A DNA stretch of 64,000 nt from NCBI GenBank assembly GCA_007922195.1, contig ML682029.1, positions 1,938,563-2,002,562 on the forward strand. Reading direction: 5' to 3'. The translations under genes and the position numbers were made by a program. The notes below the pieces were generated by a model. It saw nothing but the letters and a program-made list of their open reading frames with translations. It made no database searches and was not told the origin of the DNA. Of this stretch, positions 11,165 to 23,249 are shown piece after piece. Numbering within the stretch: position 1 is the first letter of the stretch; each line of letters begins with the position of its first letter. The DNA is from Podocnemis expansa (taxonomy: Eukaryota; Chordata; Testudines; Podocnemididae).

Positions 11165-11240
11165 AAACAAGGAGTCCTGTGGCACTTAAAGACTAACGAA
11201 TTTATTGCCTGAGCTTTCATGGGAAAAAATCCCACGAAAT
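11165..11240. mobile_element. Fold-back retroposon copy E, partial arm
   Basis: One arm only: AAACAAGGAGTCCTGTGGCA through GACTAACGAATTTATTGCC to GGGAAAAAATCCCAC. Neither the opposite arm nor the constant end is present, so the sense strand is ambiguous. Confidence 0.65.
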
Positions 11241-12643
11241 CACTGGATGCTCAATGCCAACACCATTACCCTGGAATGCTAGTGGGTAAATGCAATTTGG
11301 ATCAGGCCCTGCTGAGCACTGGAGGAAAGAGCTGGGACTGCTCAAATAACAGCCCTTTGTCACTGGCAAGAAGAAGAACTTTAAATCTATTTTGCTTGCT
11401 TTCTTTTATCAGCGATTGTTTTGGCTGGGCAATTGTATCACATTGCAGCAGCAGCCAGCTGATTAGGTTGCCCGGCCGAGGGCCCAGCTGCCCAGGATAG
11501 CGTTCCTGCTATGGAGAAGATGAGTTAAAAGAAGGGCCCTGGTCGCCTTCAGTGCTAGGATTACACTGCCAGTCCCGCCTGGACGCTGGGCTCAGAGGGG
11601 ATGAAGCTGATGATGTAATATTGATGCAAAAGGATTAGGCAGCTCGGCTGCTGATACGCGTTAGCCAGGGCACTCGGTCTAGCTTTGGCCTATTTCATCT
11701 CAGCTGCCTTCTCAAAACGCTCCCTGTTCAGATCATTAACAGCCAGCACCTTCCTGTGCACCTTCTCTATCAATTGCCTTCATTTCTGAATAGCCCAGCG
11801 CCCCCCCTTCCACTATCATGGATTATATGAAGTCACCAACGTCTCTACAGACCCTGATTTGTGACTCAGATCCCATGCAAAGACCAGGTGTAGCACACGA
11901 CCCTCCTGTTCATCCCACCACCCCAGACTCAACCCACCCGAAGATCAGGTGCCACCCAGGGTCATCGCCCCAGGACAAGGGCTAAGTGGCTGCTTTCAGG
12001 CTTGCCCAGGGACAAAAATGGCCACGTCTCTGCCATCATCATCGGTACCTTCACTTTCTAGCGAATCAGCTGAAGGTAGGGGTAGGGTTGCCACCTGGTC
12101 TTGGTTTGTCCCCTTTTTGAACTAGTTATCCTGAGCAAATTGGTTTGGATGTTTTGGTTTCCTGTACAGCTGAGGTGGCACCCCTATGTGTTGGGCATGG
12201 ACGGCGTGGGGCAGCTTCTTTTAACCCATGGTGAGACGGGCTTGTAATTAATGGGCTGAGATGACCTGCAGCGAGCAGACCCTCAAATAGTAGCTGAGAA
12301 CAGAGATTTTTTTCAACAATCCCCTTTAACAAGAACAGACAAACTCAGCTGGCTGATTTCAACCCCATTCTCTTGCCCTGCATGGGCAACTGCATCTTGA
12401 TTGGGTGCATATTTGTTTTAGGACAATGTGTGGGAGAAAGTAAGGACTGTGGGAGGGTGGGTGTGCTGAGGAGAGGGGAAAAAAAAGCAAATGGAAAATA
12501 ATAGGCTGGATAAACACAGGGGAATAAGAAGAGTGAAAAACACACACACTGCACATGAGAGGAACAGAGAAGAGGAAAAATCCAGCTGAAAAATGTGAGA
12601 AAAACCGAGCATGAAGGAGTATGAAAAATCAATGCAGAGAGCA
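11241..12643. other. Unassigned; one possible MITE end at about 12083
   Basis: At about 12083 the words TAGGGTTGCCACCTGGTC resemble the terminus of the TAGGG-type element at 29616. No partner end was found. The remainder shows nothing recognisable. Confidence 0.35.
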
Positions 12644-12651
12644 TGCAGAAA

Positions 12652-12865
12652 AAGAAACAAGGAGTCCTTTGGCACTTTGAAAGTCTAACAAATTTATGTA
12701 TTGCACAAGCTTTTGTGGGAGAAAATCCCACTTCATCAGACGATGCAGTGGGATTTTCTCCCATGAAAGCTCATGTGATAAATAAATGTGTTAGTCTTTA
12801 AAAGTGCCACAAGATGCCTTGCTTGTTTTGCTGAGCTAGACTAATGCAGCTACCCCTTTGGAAAC
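12652..12865 (+). mobile_element. Fold-back retroposon copy F, short hairpin
   Basis: The left arm (about 12652-12740) and right arm (about 12748-12845) are reverse complements with almost no loop. The right arm continues into the constant terminus GACTAATGCAGCTACCCC-like sequence. The 8-bp repeat TGCAGAAA lies on both sides (12644-12651 and 12866-12873). Compared with copy B, most of the central part of the hairpin is missing. Confidence 0.8.
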
Positions 12866-13143
12866 TGCAGAAATAGAGAAATTCAGCAGCAAAATGAAAA
12901 CTATTTGCAGACTGAATAGCATAAAAGGGAGCCTCTTGCCATAACCAGGGTATCACTCCAGGGGCACCAGAGCAGAACTTGAACTTCAGCATCACAGCGC
13001 TACAGCTTGAGCTTCAGGAATGATGCCATTCACTGACAGCAGTAGTGGGTTGTTATCCTTTAGTAGCATAGCCACACAAGGGGAAGAAGCTGCTTATTTT
13101 GTTATCCTACTCAGCGTCTGAAGAATGGCCCTTCCAATGCTAA

Positions 13144-13238
13144 TTTTAAAAGGGATAGCGGTGTTAGTCTAGTCCAGTGAAAAAACAACAAGGAGTTGTG
13201 TGGCACTTTAAGACTAACAGATTTATTTTTTGCATGAG
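13144..13238 (-). mobile_element. Fold-back retroposon copy G with 13-bp target duplication
   Basis: It starts at the constant end (TTTAAAAGGGATAGCGGTG), includes one arm and stops at GCATGAG. The exact 13-bp direct repeat CTTCCAATGCTAA flanks it at 13131-13143 and 13239-13251. This is the cleanest proof that single-arm, truncated copies are genuine insertions. Confidence 0.85.
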
Positions 13239-13251
13239 CTTCCAATGCTAA

Positions 13252-14383
13252 CATTAACAGTACAACCCAGAAAATCTGAAAGAAAAACAAAACCATCTTT
13301 GTGGAGGAGGAAAGAAAAACCAAACACCCAGTTTTAAGTTAGAGGTAAATGGGGTTTTTGTGTATCCACAAAAAAACGGTTGCCAGCCCCCCAAAGTGTG
13401 TGAGGTTTGCTCAGTCCGTTCCACAACACAGCTGGCACCAAGCAGGCACAATGCAATCAAGCAGCACGTAGGTGAGGCGAAGATCAATGGAAACCTAAGA
13501 ATTCCCACCAGAAGGCCAGGTGACCAGGCATTAAGCTAATGGACAAGCAGACTCCTGCCGTGTGCGGCTCCAAAGGGTACAGGGGTTGAAAAGCAGTTTG
13601 TGTGTCTCAGAGAGCTGATACCCTGCGAATGGTCTGTAATTGGGAAGCCTTTAGAGTTTAACGCCCGGTTCTGAAACTCGCTGCTTTTCCCACCACGTGA
13701 GATGGGATTGCACAAACCTTGCTAAGGTTCTGGGTGCAATCAACACCCAAAGGCAGAACTAACTGGGTTTGGGGGATGGAAACGGTTCATCTTCACTTCT
13801 AGTCCTACACTGATCTAAACTGTGCAGTTTTCTTTTTGTGTCAGAGGGCTGTGAACATTTTGTTTCTCTCCTCAGTGGGACAGCAGACAGGGAATCCTTA
13901 AATTTCTGAACTGTGATAATGATCCGAACAGGGCCTCGTCACCCCAAAGCTGCAGCATTCAGGTCACACGGCGATAGACACAGACCCAAGTGCACCGGAC
14001 AGGAAGATTGTGAGATACATATGGAGGACACAGGCAGAGAGAGACTGAAGTACTCTGTATATTCAAGTTCCCGACCCACGTCAATGGACTGTGGCCACCA
14101 CTGACATAGAATGTAGCAGCCGCTAATTGACACACAGCAACTCAATCAATTAATTTAGCACAGCGAGCAGCGATGGAGACTCTGGACAACTGGAACCACA
14201 GGATGATGGAGTTAGGGAGACAGACTGTAAATCCCCCACACTGGAAGTTTTCCAAGCTATCTGCTCAAACTGCCCTACTCTTGCAAGACAAACCACTGGA
14301 TCTCTACTGATCACAGGCGATCCGGACCAAATCTCAGAGGGCAGAGACGTCCCCTAGCACCAGATTGCAGGACTGGACCACAG
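13252..14383. other. Unassigned intergenic sequence
   Basis: Nothing recognisable on either strand. Confidence 0.4.
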
Positions 14384-14455
14384 AATCCAGCAGATGAGGC
14401 CAGAAGGGACCTCAGGAGATCATCTAGTCCAACCCCCTGCTCTCCCCCATCACCA
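14384..14455 (-). mobile_element. CR1 LINE, short 3' fragment
   Basis: GAATCCAGCAGATGAGGCC followed by GACCTCAGGAGATCATCTAG and TCCAACCCCCTGCTC is the reverse complement of the CR1 3' end. Only about 70 bases remain. Confidence 0.75.
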
Positions 14456-14702
14456 AGGTGGCTAACGCCTGGTCAACCTAAGAAATGTGGAACCAGAGAC
14501 CAGTGAGCAAGATGGGAATCAGCAAGGAGGCTTAACTGGTGGAGAAAATAACAAGGAGAGGGGCTGTTCAGCAACCACTCCTTTTGTGCGTTCCTAAAAA
14601 GAAAAACTTTGGAGAGAAAGACTGACTAGTTTCTTCATCATGGCTGCCACCACAGCCATCTCCTGGGAACGCAGCTGTTCTCCATCCTGAAAGATGTGCT
14701 TA

Positions 14703-14790
14703 GGGCCAGATTAATACAGGGGCTTTAGGGGCTGCAACCTGGGGCCCTGGGCTAAGGGGCCCCCACAAAAATCCAGCCGTCTTCTCCCAG
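14703..14790. mobile_element. Possible end of AGGGC-type element
   Basis: AGGGCCAGATTAATACAGG followed by a G/C-rich CTTTAGGGGCTGCAACC stretch closely resembles the left end of the element at 26752. The opposite end was not located. Confidence 0.4.
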
Positions 14791-15589
14791 GGAGGCACTG
14801 CATGGAGGGACCGTAGGAGAGACCGTCCCACACCCCTGCTCCAGGCTGACCAGACTGGACCAGAGCAAGGGACCCAGATGGTGTCATGCCCTTGACCAGC
14901 TCCAGTTGAATCCCATGAAACGGGGTCAGACTAACAGCAACCTCTCCAGCCATCTCATCTCATATCACTTTTCCCTGAAAGAGGAAAAGTCATTCGTGTC
15001 TTTGATACCCTCCAACAGGCTGTTAGTCAAGGGGGGTTTCCCCTCTAAAAATTCTTTCCAACAAGGGCAAACAGGAACAAAGAGATGCTGTTGCAAGGAA
15101 AGTCTGACTTAATAATTTACCCTTCAACTGTTTTAGCTGTTTTGCCTTCCGTTCTTTATTGTTCATAAAAGGTTGAAGGGATCCTTGATGGTTTGTTGAC
15201 CCCCAACACAAAGCAGGCTGCGGTCTCCAGACACAAAACCTTGAATGTCGTTTACCACTGTTAACATTGGATAGTGACTGGGACAGTTATGTTGACGGCT
15301 TTAGCCCAAGTACTCCTGCTAAGTTCATACAACTGGCCCTAAGCAGGAATCTTTTGGGGGCTCCCCCTTCACCTCTCACTTGCCCACTAAATATACTAAT
15401 TGAACGATTTCCCTGAGCCAAAAACTGACACCAGCACAACACATGCGGAAAAACCTGTGAAAAAGTCCCCATTAAATCAGAAAAATGGTAGCCTTGGGGT
15501 AACATCAAATTGAGGCTGTTTGGGACCCTAATCAATTGTTTAGCCTGGTTGTGTTTAGTGCCTGTGCTGCCACAGACTGATTTTGTGCT
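14791..15589. other. Unassigned intergenic sequence
   Basis: Nothing recognisable beyond short uninformative open frames. Confidence 0.4.
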
Positions 15590-15775
15590 TAGGACACTGG
15601 CACAGGTAATCTGGCTTCAATTTCTGGTTCTGCACCGGATCGCCTGCGTGACCTTGGGAAAGTTGCGTCTCTCTGTGCCCCAGTTCCCACCAGATAAGTG
15701 GGAATGTTATAGTCCCTTTCTGCCACCCTTTCCCCATCTTGTCTACTTAGACTGTGAGCTCTTAGGCCGCTCTTC
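15590..15775 (+). repeat. MIR SINE
   Basis: TTCTGGTTCTGCACCGGATC, then GCGTGACCTTGGGAAAGTTG, then CTCTGTGCCCCAGTTCCC and AAGTGGGAATGTTATAGT follow the MIR consensus order in the plus orientation. The 115-aa open frame over it is incidental. Confidence 0.8.
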
Positions 15776-18700
15776 CCCCCCGAGGTATCTGCCCAAGAGC
15801 CCCACTCTTCGCCAAGGGACACGTGCTATGGCAACATATTCCAGTCCCCTAGGCTAACACTTGAGTCACAGTGGAACGGTGTCGACTGAAATTACGTGCG
15901 TAGCAATGCAGCGGTGTTTTAGAAGATGGATGGCTTGAGCACTTTGTTTGGTAAATAGAGATGGCAAAGGGTGACGCCCAGACACGACCCACAGCTGTGC
16001 AAATCCCACGCAGCTGTAACCATTCCTCGCTCTCTAGACTGCCAACTTCCACGTCCCCTGCCTGCAAGGTGATGTCATTCCTCCTCTGGGTCTGAACAGC
16101 CATAAATATTTCAGTATCACGTATCCTTCGCTGTAACCCAGCCAGAGAGAGCAATGGCCTCCGATAGTGACGGACAGCAGCAGTCATGCTAGACGAGCCC
16201 CTTAATTAATAACCCCAGCAACAACAGCTTTAGCAAGTCAGAAAATCCAGTGATCACCTCCTGGTGCAAAGGACCTCACTACTACCCTAGTGGGAAATGG
16301 GTGGGTGGGAGCTAGGGATGGACAGGCTCCAAAGCAGCCAACCTCTCAGACCTTCACGAAGGAACAATGTTCTCCTAAGTTACAAAAATGACAACCCCAA
16401 ACTAAATGCTGTAGCCTGTGTATTGGCTGGGCACTGTCTCTGCAATGCCGGAGGTGTTAATTACTGGACAGTGATTGTCTCTCAGCACGTACGGATGAGT
16501 TAAGTAATGTCAGCTTGGCGCCAGGAAACTTGCTGGGAGATGCGCCCAGCTGACTTACTGGTGCAAATCTGACCGAGGACAGCAGTAGATGGAAGCCATT
16601 CCCATCCAAACAGATGAGTTATCTCCTGCCGCTAGTTTCTCCATCCTTGGGCCACGCAGAATTCCAGTTTCTGCCTTCTCCATTGCATGGGAGCTGCTTG
16701 TGTTAAGGTCTCAGGTGCCGCTGCTCCATCCTGCACGATCTCCCCGTTTTCTCCAATAGCACCCACCTTCGGCTTTCACGGCACAGCCCTCTCCTAGTTC
16801 ACCTCTTGCATCTAGCCCTGTCTCCGGTGGGTCCTCATCCCCTTTCTCACTGTCCTACGAGCCTCTTGTCCTTGGCACCCTCCTTTTCTCTCGCCATACT
16901 CTCTCTAAGGCTGATCCCATCAGTTCAAAGTCATCTTCACATCAAACAACTCCCTGCCACTGACTGGTTTCCCTTCATCCAGTGCCCCATCCCAGCCTGT
17001 TTTTTCACTGTCGCTCTACTGAGTCGTCCTCCTTCTCCACCATATCAAGTGCAAGTGTCTTGTTCTCATTATCTGCTCTCCGTACTTCTCTGCCTTCACT
17101 TAGGCCACTGGCCGTCTTTTCACCAGTGCAGTCAGCCTTGGTACCCTGTTTGTTTGCTGCTCCCACAGCCATGACTCACAGTAGGCTAATTAACACATTT
17201 TTAAAAAAAAAATCTCAGTACCTGCAGGCGGATGACCATGAACTGGAAAACCAGGCTAAATTCATAGACAAAGTTGCTTTCTGTGAACATCTCAGCAATG
17301 ACGCAGATCTTCATTCATGAGCTCACAGACCCTCTTTAAACAGGAGACATTTAATAATCAATCAATCAGACATTGCCAACACAAACTAACAGCCTTCTAC
17401 ACAGCTCCCATTCCAGCCTGATCTAGCTTGTTTACCAGGGACAAGACCTTGCAGGAATGCTATACAACATAGAGACGTCTAGTGGCTGAATATGTAACTG
17501 CAAGTAAACGCCTCTGCTGGAGCTGGCTGGATTTTTTTAGGAAATTTGGGGCATGGGGGGACAGAAATGCCAATTGGGCAAAATCTAAAAACCATTCACA
17601 GGAATGGAGCAATCTAAACAAATTTCCAGGTTCAAAAATGTGTTAAAAAAGGTTTCAAAATTGACAAATATCCTCTATGACATTCACAAAATTTCTGAAA
17701 AGAACTTTTTGTTTAGAAAAGTAACACGTTACATTTTTAAAAAGCATTTAAATCAGAAGATATTGTAATTCACCTGATCCAAAGAAATGTTTGACTCCTC
17801 CCTGCTAAAACTTTTGGGCTTGACGTTTCATCTCCTTCTAGATCCAACAATTTTTTAAAAGCTTGAAAATCCTGGCAGGATGAGAAACCTGTTTTCTCAC
17901 CAGCCTTATTCCTCACTGTTCTCTCCTAAGGGACCCAGATCTTTAACTCAAACCCAAGAGGCTCCTGGTTTAGCTTCTGGGATTCCCAGCCATGACGGTC
18001 ATTGCAAGCAGCTTGGCCAGCTGCAGCCAAATCTGATCAGCCCATCCTCAAGGGATGGAAACACCATGTGATTTGACTCATTTTGGTGATAGGAGAAAAT
18101 GTGGCTGGCATCATATTTTTTTACTGGCTCCAGGCTTTGCGGGGATGTCAGGGCCAGCTAGTTCACCAAGCAGGTCTATCTACCCTGTTTTCACTACTGA
18201 GGGGTTGAGAAGGAATGGTGTCTTTCTGTGGGAGAGAGATTTCTCCTGCTCCCAGCACCAGAGAGCCAGAGAAACCATGTGGGGAAGGCCTGAGAAGCAG
18301 CCAAGAGCTGATTTGAAAGGACGGCAACGCCAGGGTGAAAGAGCAAGGCCCGAGTGCTGCAGGATGGAACAGGAAAAGCAGGAAGAGCGTGCTCAGCCGA
18401 ACGGTTACTTCTGCAAACATCCACCAGCATGCTGGGTGCCTTACACAACTAAGCAGCGACACAGGCTTTGCCCAAATGAAACAGAGACAGGAGACAAGTG
18501 AGGGCTGAGAGGCAACAAAACAAGTGGGGCCAAGGCTGCACTATCGAAAACAGGGGATTTCCCAACCTGCCCTATAAACAGCCCAGGCTCGTCCCTCTCC
18601 TGGAGTCTGGATTTATCAACCAATGATGAGATAAGTTATAAAAATGTTCAGCTCTAACCTTCTGTCCTGGCTTGGCTTTTCCCGCAGTTCCTCCTGGCAG

Positions 18701-19139
18701 ACAGCTCAGCTCGCACCCTAGATACTCTCCTGCTAGAGAGCCACAGCCACCTCCTCTGTATCCAGGTGGGCAAGAGAGTCACTTGACCCAGTCAGATCCG
18801 CAGAACCTACTTAACCTTTTCCCAGCAGAATGGCCACCTGCTAACAGGACGAGCCAGCCTGGGGCACACGATTGCTAGGTAAGGCACAGACACAGCTCAA
18901 AGACACTGAGATATTTTGATGAGCTCCCCTCTCACAGACAGGAAGACAGAGACAAGTCTAAGGGGAGGGAACTTGGCATGACGGAGATTGCTCACAGATC
19001 ATAGCAAGGCGCCCAAAGACAATAACATGGCGGTGGCATGAAGACAGCAGAAGGTGAAAGAAACAAAAGAGGCTTCAAGACTGGCCCCATCCGCTGAAGA
19101 GGAGGGATGGGGAGGAGGAAGACCATGAGGCAGACAGGA
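15776..19139. other. Unassigned intergenic sequence
   Basis: About 3.4 kb with no gene or clear mobile element. The stretch from about 16720 to 17170 is markedly pyrimidine-rich on the plus strand, which opens a 122-codon frame without any recognisable protein features. A 148-codon frame at 18055-18501 is also unsupported. Confidence 0.4.
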
Positions 19140-19262
19140 TCAGGGGTGCGGGTGTATCCTGCGAAGGTCAGGACAAACAGCTGGACCTAGCTAAGCAATG
19201 GGGAGCCAGTGGGGGCACTTGAAGAAAGGAAGTGACATGATCCCGATGGGCTGGTGAAGTGA
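19140..19262 (+). repeat. Old amniote SINE-like fragment
   Basis: GGGGAGCCAGTGGGGGCACT followed by AAGGAAGTGACATGATCC matches a widespread amniote interspersed word order (GAGCCAGTGGAGGGA ... GTGACGTGGTC). A related segment in the same orientation is at 62790-62880. The family name is not certain. Confidence 0.5.
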
Positions 19263-21592
19263 ATATTTTTTGGTGCTAGATTGCTGGATTCATGGACAAG
19301 AAGTTGTCACAGCAGTAAGGACATGGACATGGAGATGAGAGGATATGTGAGCTGTGTGCTGGACTGTGGGTGCTAACTGGGATAGCGCCCAGCTCTGGGT
19401 ACCCCCAGGTGTGTCCTGGACTGTGGGTGCCGTCTGAGAGAGCGCCCAGCTCCATGTCCTCCATCCTACCCTTTCCACACTCAGGCTGCATCTCTTGTAG
19501 GATGTGTGTTATAGCACAGTGCCAACATTGCTTAGTGGTGGCACTGGCTGCCAAGGCTCTTGGGTCTGGTTGGTAGCTCCTTGCGTTGGGTGCTGGGTTG
19601 GGCACGCTGGAGGGCACATCCGTACTGCAAACTAAGGCCCCAGCTGCCAGTCTCCTAGCTGGCTCAACTGACTCGGGCTTGTCCTATGGGGAAAAAAATT
19701 CCCTTGGGCTGGAGCTTGGGGTCTGAGTGCTGCCCCCTTCACTGTGATTCAGAGCCCAAGTGGGAATGGGGCCACTGCAATTTTTAGCTCTGCTGCACCA
19801 CTCAGAGTCAGTGGACTGGGCTCAAAGACTTGGGCAATGCAGATGCAAGCTCAGGGCCCCCAAACAGCTTATCATGAGGGAGGGTCGCTGTGCCCTGGCT
19901 GAATATTTCATTAATGGCACTGCGACTTGGTGAGATGCTGCACTCTGTCCCCGGGCCATGCAGGGACCTGACCTTCCTCTGGCTCCCAGGACAGCAGCCC
20001 GTTACCCGGCCTCGGCATCCCTGCTTTCTCCATCAGCTCATCATGCATTAGTAACGGCCACCCAGCCGCCCTGCGCTGACGGCTTTTTTTCCAGTAGGGT
20101 GGGGGGGGCTGCAGGAAGTAACCAGAGCCAACAGTGCTGGGTGACTAGAGCAGGCTCAGGTGTCATCCGAGCTCTCAATTTCCCAGGGGGCAGGATGAGT
20201 TAGTGAGCCAGGCAGTCATACCTTTTTCACCTGAAGGGCCTTCTCCCAGGGCAGCGTGGCAGCTGGAAGAGAACGCCCCGCACCAATACGCAGCGAGGCT
20301 GGACGGTGGAGTCCTCAAGTAGGCGGCCAGCAAAGACTGCAGGTCCTGGTGCCTTTGGATGCTTTCCTTTGAGGCTGCTGGTTTGTTATGTGTATTACAG
20401 CAGGACCTGGACGGCCAAGCTGAGATCTGGGCGCAGTGTGCTAGGTGTGGTACACATGCAGATAGGCAGCCCCGAAGCAATGAGTCTAAGAGATGAAGGA
20501 AGGTGGGGAGGGGATCCAGCAGCCCAGAGAAGGGAACGAACATTGTAGACCTCATGGGGCGAAGCCAGGATCGCCCACTGTGAAAACGCAGCCTTCTCTT
20601 GCTTGCAGGCCAGGCAGTGAATATAATAAGGGGCTGTGTGGGTTTCAGCAATAGGATCTTAACAGCGATGGCTTTAAAAAATAACACCAGTGGCCTTTTA
20701 AAGAGCATGGGTCTGGGCTGCCATCTGCCCCCACAGCACGGCTGCTTTGGTGTGAACCAACAAGCTCTTTTCTTCCCAGCAGCAAGGTTTTTCTGGAGGC
20801 ACAGGAGCCATCCACACTGCTGCCCAGGCCTAACCCGTCAGGCTGACCTGGCCTTGCCACGTTAAGCTGCTAAGCCACCCCCTCACACACGCAAACCTCT
20901 GCCCCGGGCGCTTGTCAGGTGTCAGAGCTGGACAAAAGGACCCACAATAAGCCTGCGCGTGTCCTTTTCAGCCAGGCTTTATGCAATCCTCCTCCGGAGG
21001 AGATGCACCCAGGAACCCTGCATGCCTTGCCGGAACTGCCCTCTGCTAGGAGGGCATCATCCCTCAGTGAGCACAGCCAGACGGAGGCAGCAGCAATTAA
21101 GGATCACAACCCTGCTGCCTATGGGGACCAGCGTTTCCTCCCCCGACACAAACACACCACCAGGCGCTGAGGGGAGAGAGCCCTCAGCCTGGCCCTGGCC
21201 ACAAGGCAGTTAGAAAGTAAACCAGAGGGGGGATAAGAAATGCTGAGGAAGGGTCAGGTTGGGGGGCTGGCTCCTTGCCCGGCATAGATGTCTTTGCCGT
21301 GTTAGGGCCAGATGGGGGTCAGAGCGTCTCTCCTGAACCCCTGCGTGTCACAGGCTGCTAACACCCACCCACAGCACAATGATGGCCAGGATAGTCCACA
21401 GAGAAATCTTCTGGGTGTTCCCACATGCGTGGCACCCCCTTGTCACCCCTAGAGCTACAGTGAGCGAGCCGGCCTGATCTGCAGCCTTCATGACAGGGTC
21501 ACAGTGCCAGGCCCTTTTTGCTGGCCCACGCACCAAAGGTGGGAGAATATGGCCAGCCCTGCAATCCCCAGGTGCAAACAGATGCCATCTTG
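19263..21592. other. Unassigned, moderately GC-rich intergenic sequence
   Basis: No recognisable gene. The 177-codon minus-strand frame at 20175-20708 has no domain signature, composition bias or splice context that would support coding. A short duplicated phrase, GGACTGTGGGTGC plus AGCGCCCAGCTC, occurs at about 19363-19392 and 19420-19450. Confidence 0.4.
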
Positions 21593-21600
21593 CTCCAGAG

Positions 21601-21770
21601 CAGGGATCTCAAATACGTGGCCCCCAAAGCCATTTCCTGTGGCCCGCAATGACACTATCATTGCCAACATTTGCAAGGTTATTGCATGGAAAGGCTTCAG
21701 TGGTGCAGCCCTTGGACTAAGGTACTAGTCCTCATGCGGCCCTTGTGGTGATTTGAGTTTGAGACCCCTG
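21601..21770. mobile_element. hAT-type non-autonomous element
   Basis: The ends CAGGGATCTCAAATA and GAGTTTGAGACCCCTG are inverted repeats of hAT style. The flanking 8-mers CTCCAGAG (21593-21600) and CTCCGGAG (21771-21778) are a target duplication with one mismatch. It is 170 bp long with no coding capacity. Confidence 0.85.
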
Positions 21771-21997
21771 CTCCGGAGTCACTCTGAATCAACAAAGCAT
21801 GACTGTAAAGGTTGGGGAGAGTTTCGATGGGGGCGAGAGGGGTCAGGGGATCAGAAACTCCCTTGGGTAGCTCTGGCATGTTACTGGTTTGGATCCAGCC
21901 CGGGCTGACTGCGGAGGAAGCTGTACCTTGCAGGTGGCTGGGCGATGGCCCTTATCTGAAATTATTTTAAGGGAAGGGCTCCAGCTGGTTTGCAGTG

Positions 21998-22978
21998 TGT
22001 GACGCTATCTGGGTCTAGGGGACTGTTTATGATTATTTTTCATATTAATAGTTCATATTGGCAATTGTCCATATGCGACATGCCATGTTTGGTGTCAGTA
22101 GAAAAGCTGTAGTCTGCTAAGAATGATTATATGGTTTGCATGTAGGTATCATGCCTGTATTAGAAATTGGAAATCTATTTTTTTATGTGTTTTCCAAATG
22201 ATTTGTTCTTAAGGCAATCCCAGACTGGATGTCTGCAAAACCACTGTTCCTCTTGATGGCTCCCAGCTGCAGTGGGCCCAAGAAGAAACCTGTTTGACCA
22301 GTTACCCAAAATGACCAGGTGGTCCACCTCCATTTTTATCTGGCAAGGACTCTGAACTAAAAGGCAGGGGACCCATCTCCATTTTGTCTTTAGTCTTCAG
22401 CCTGTCTGCAACTAACACCCTCCTCTGGAACTATTCTCCTGGGATTGAACAAAGGACTGAGACCCACCCGGCTGCTGCTGCTGGGTGCACACCGGAGGAG
22501 TGGGACTAACCTGCAAACTACAGGCCCTTGGAGGATTTGTTTTCTATAGACTCTAAATCACTTGTATGTATGTGATTCACTTTGACCCTTTAACATCTCT
22601 CATATTTTGTTTGCTTTCCTTTTATATTAAACCTTTAGCTGTAGTTACTAAAGGATTGACTGGCAGTGTGGTATTTTGGGTAAGATCCAAGCTGATATTG
22701 TTCTGGGTGATGTGGCTGGCCCTTTGTGGTCAGGAGAACCTATTTCTTAAAGAGACCCAGTGGCTAGAGGGGACCATAGGAGCTGATGTGCAATAAATGC
22801 AGCTGTTTCTATTTTGTTATGCTTGGTGATGACCAGAGTGAGGAATCAGAAGCTTTTTACTGATTGGGAGACTGATTTAAGTACCACCCATCAGTGGTTT
22901 GGGGGTTTGGCCCCCAGTTTTGCAGCTCACCCTGATTCTGGCACATTCAGAAGGTTATCCCAGGAGGCCCGGGTCACA
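21998..22978 (+). mobile_element. Solo LTR
   Basis: The 981-bp segment starts TGTGACGCTATC and ends CCGGGTCACA, giving TG...CA ends within a 6-bp inverted TGTGAC/GTCACA. It is flanked by the exact 5-bp duplication CAGTG (21993-21997 and 22979-22983). A polyadenylation signal AATAAA at 22792-22797 on the plus strand suggests plus orientation. No second LTR, primer-binding site or internal coding region adjoins it, so it is a solo LTR left by recombination. The retrovirus or gypsy family cannot be assigned by eye. Confidence 0.75.
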
Positions 22979-22983
22979 CAGTG

Positions 22984-23249
22984 ACCAGACCCAATCACGT
23001 TCCTGGGACTGAGGTAGACCCCAGAGGCCAAGGACGTGCCAGGTCACTGAGACCGAGCTCTGTTGGCTGGCCACAGAAGATCAATGGACGCTTGCACTGC
23101 CCCAGCCTGGGAAACAGCAGCCAGGCAGCTCCAGGGCTGCCTTCTGTCTACATCTGGGAGAAAAGGTTTGAAGATCAGGGCCAGCCTCACAGCCTGGAAG
23201 GAGGGATCTGCTGCATCACCCACGGCCGGCTAGTGCCCCAGTCACCATC
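22984..23249. other. Unassigned sequence between LTR and CpG block
   Basis: Nothing recognisable. Confidence 0.4.

Noticed and set aside
16806..17174. 122-codon plus frame rich in Ser, Pro and Leu
   Set aside because: It follows from a pyrimidine-rich tract. There is no domain, and no credible start or splice context.
18055..18501. 148-codon plus frame
   Set aside because: No domain or compositional signature; considered a chance frame.
20175..20708. 177-codon minus frame
   Set aside because: No recognisable domain, and composition similar to the surrounding intergenic DNA. Chance frames of this size are expected in 64 kb of GC-rich DNA.
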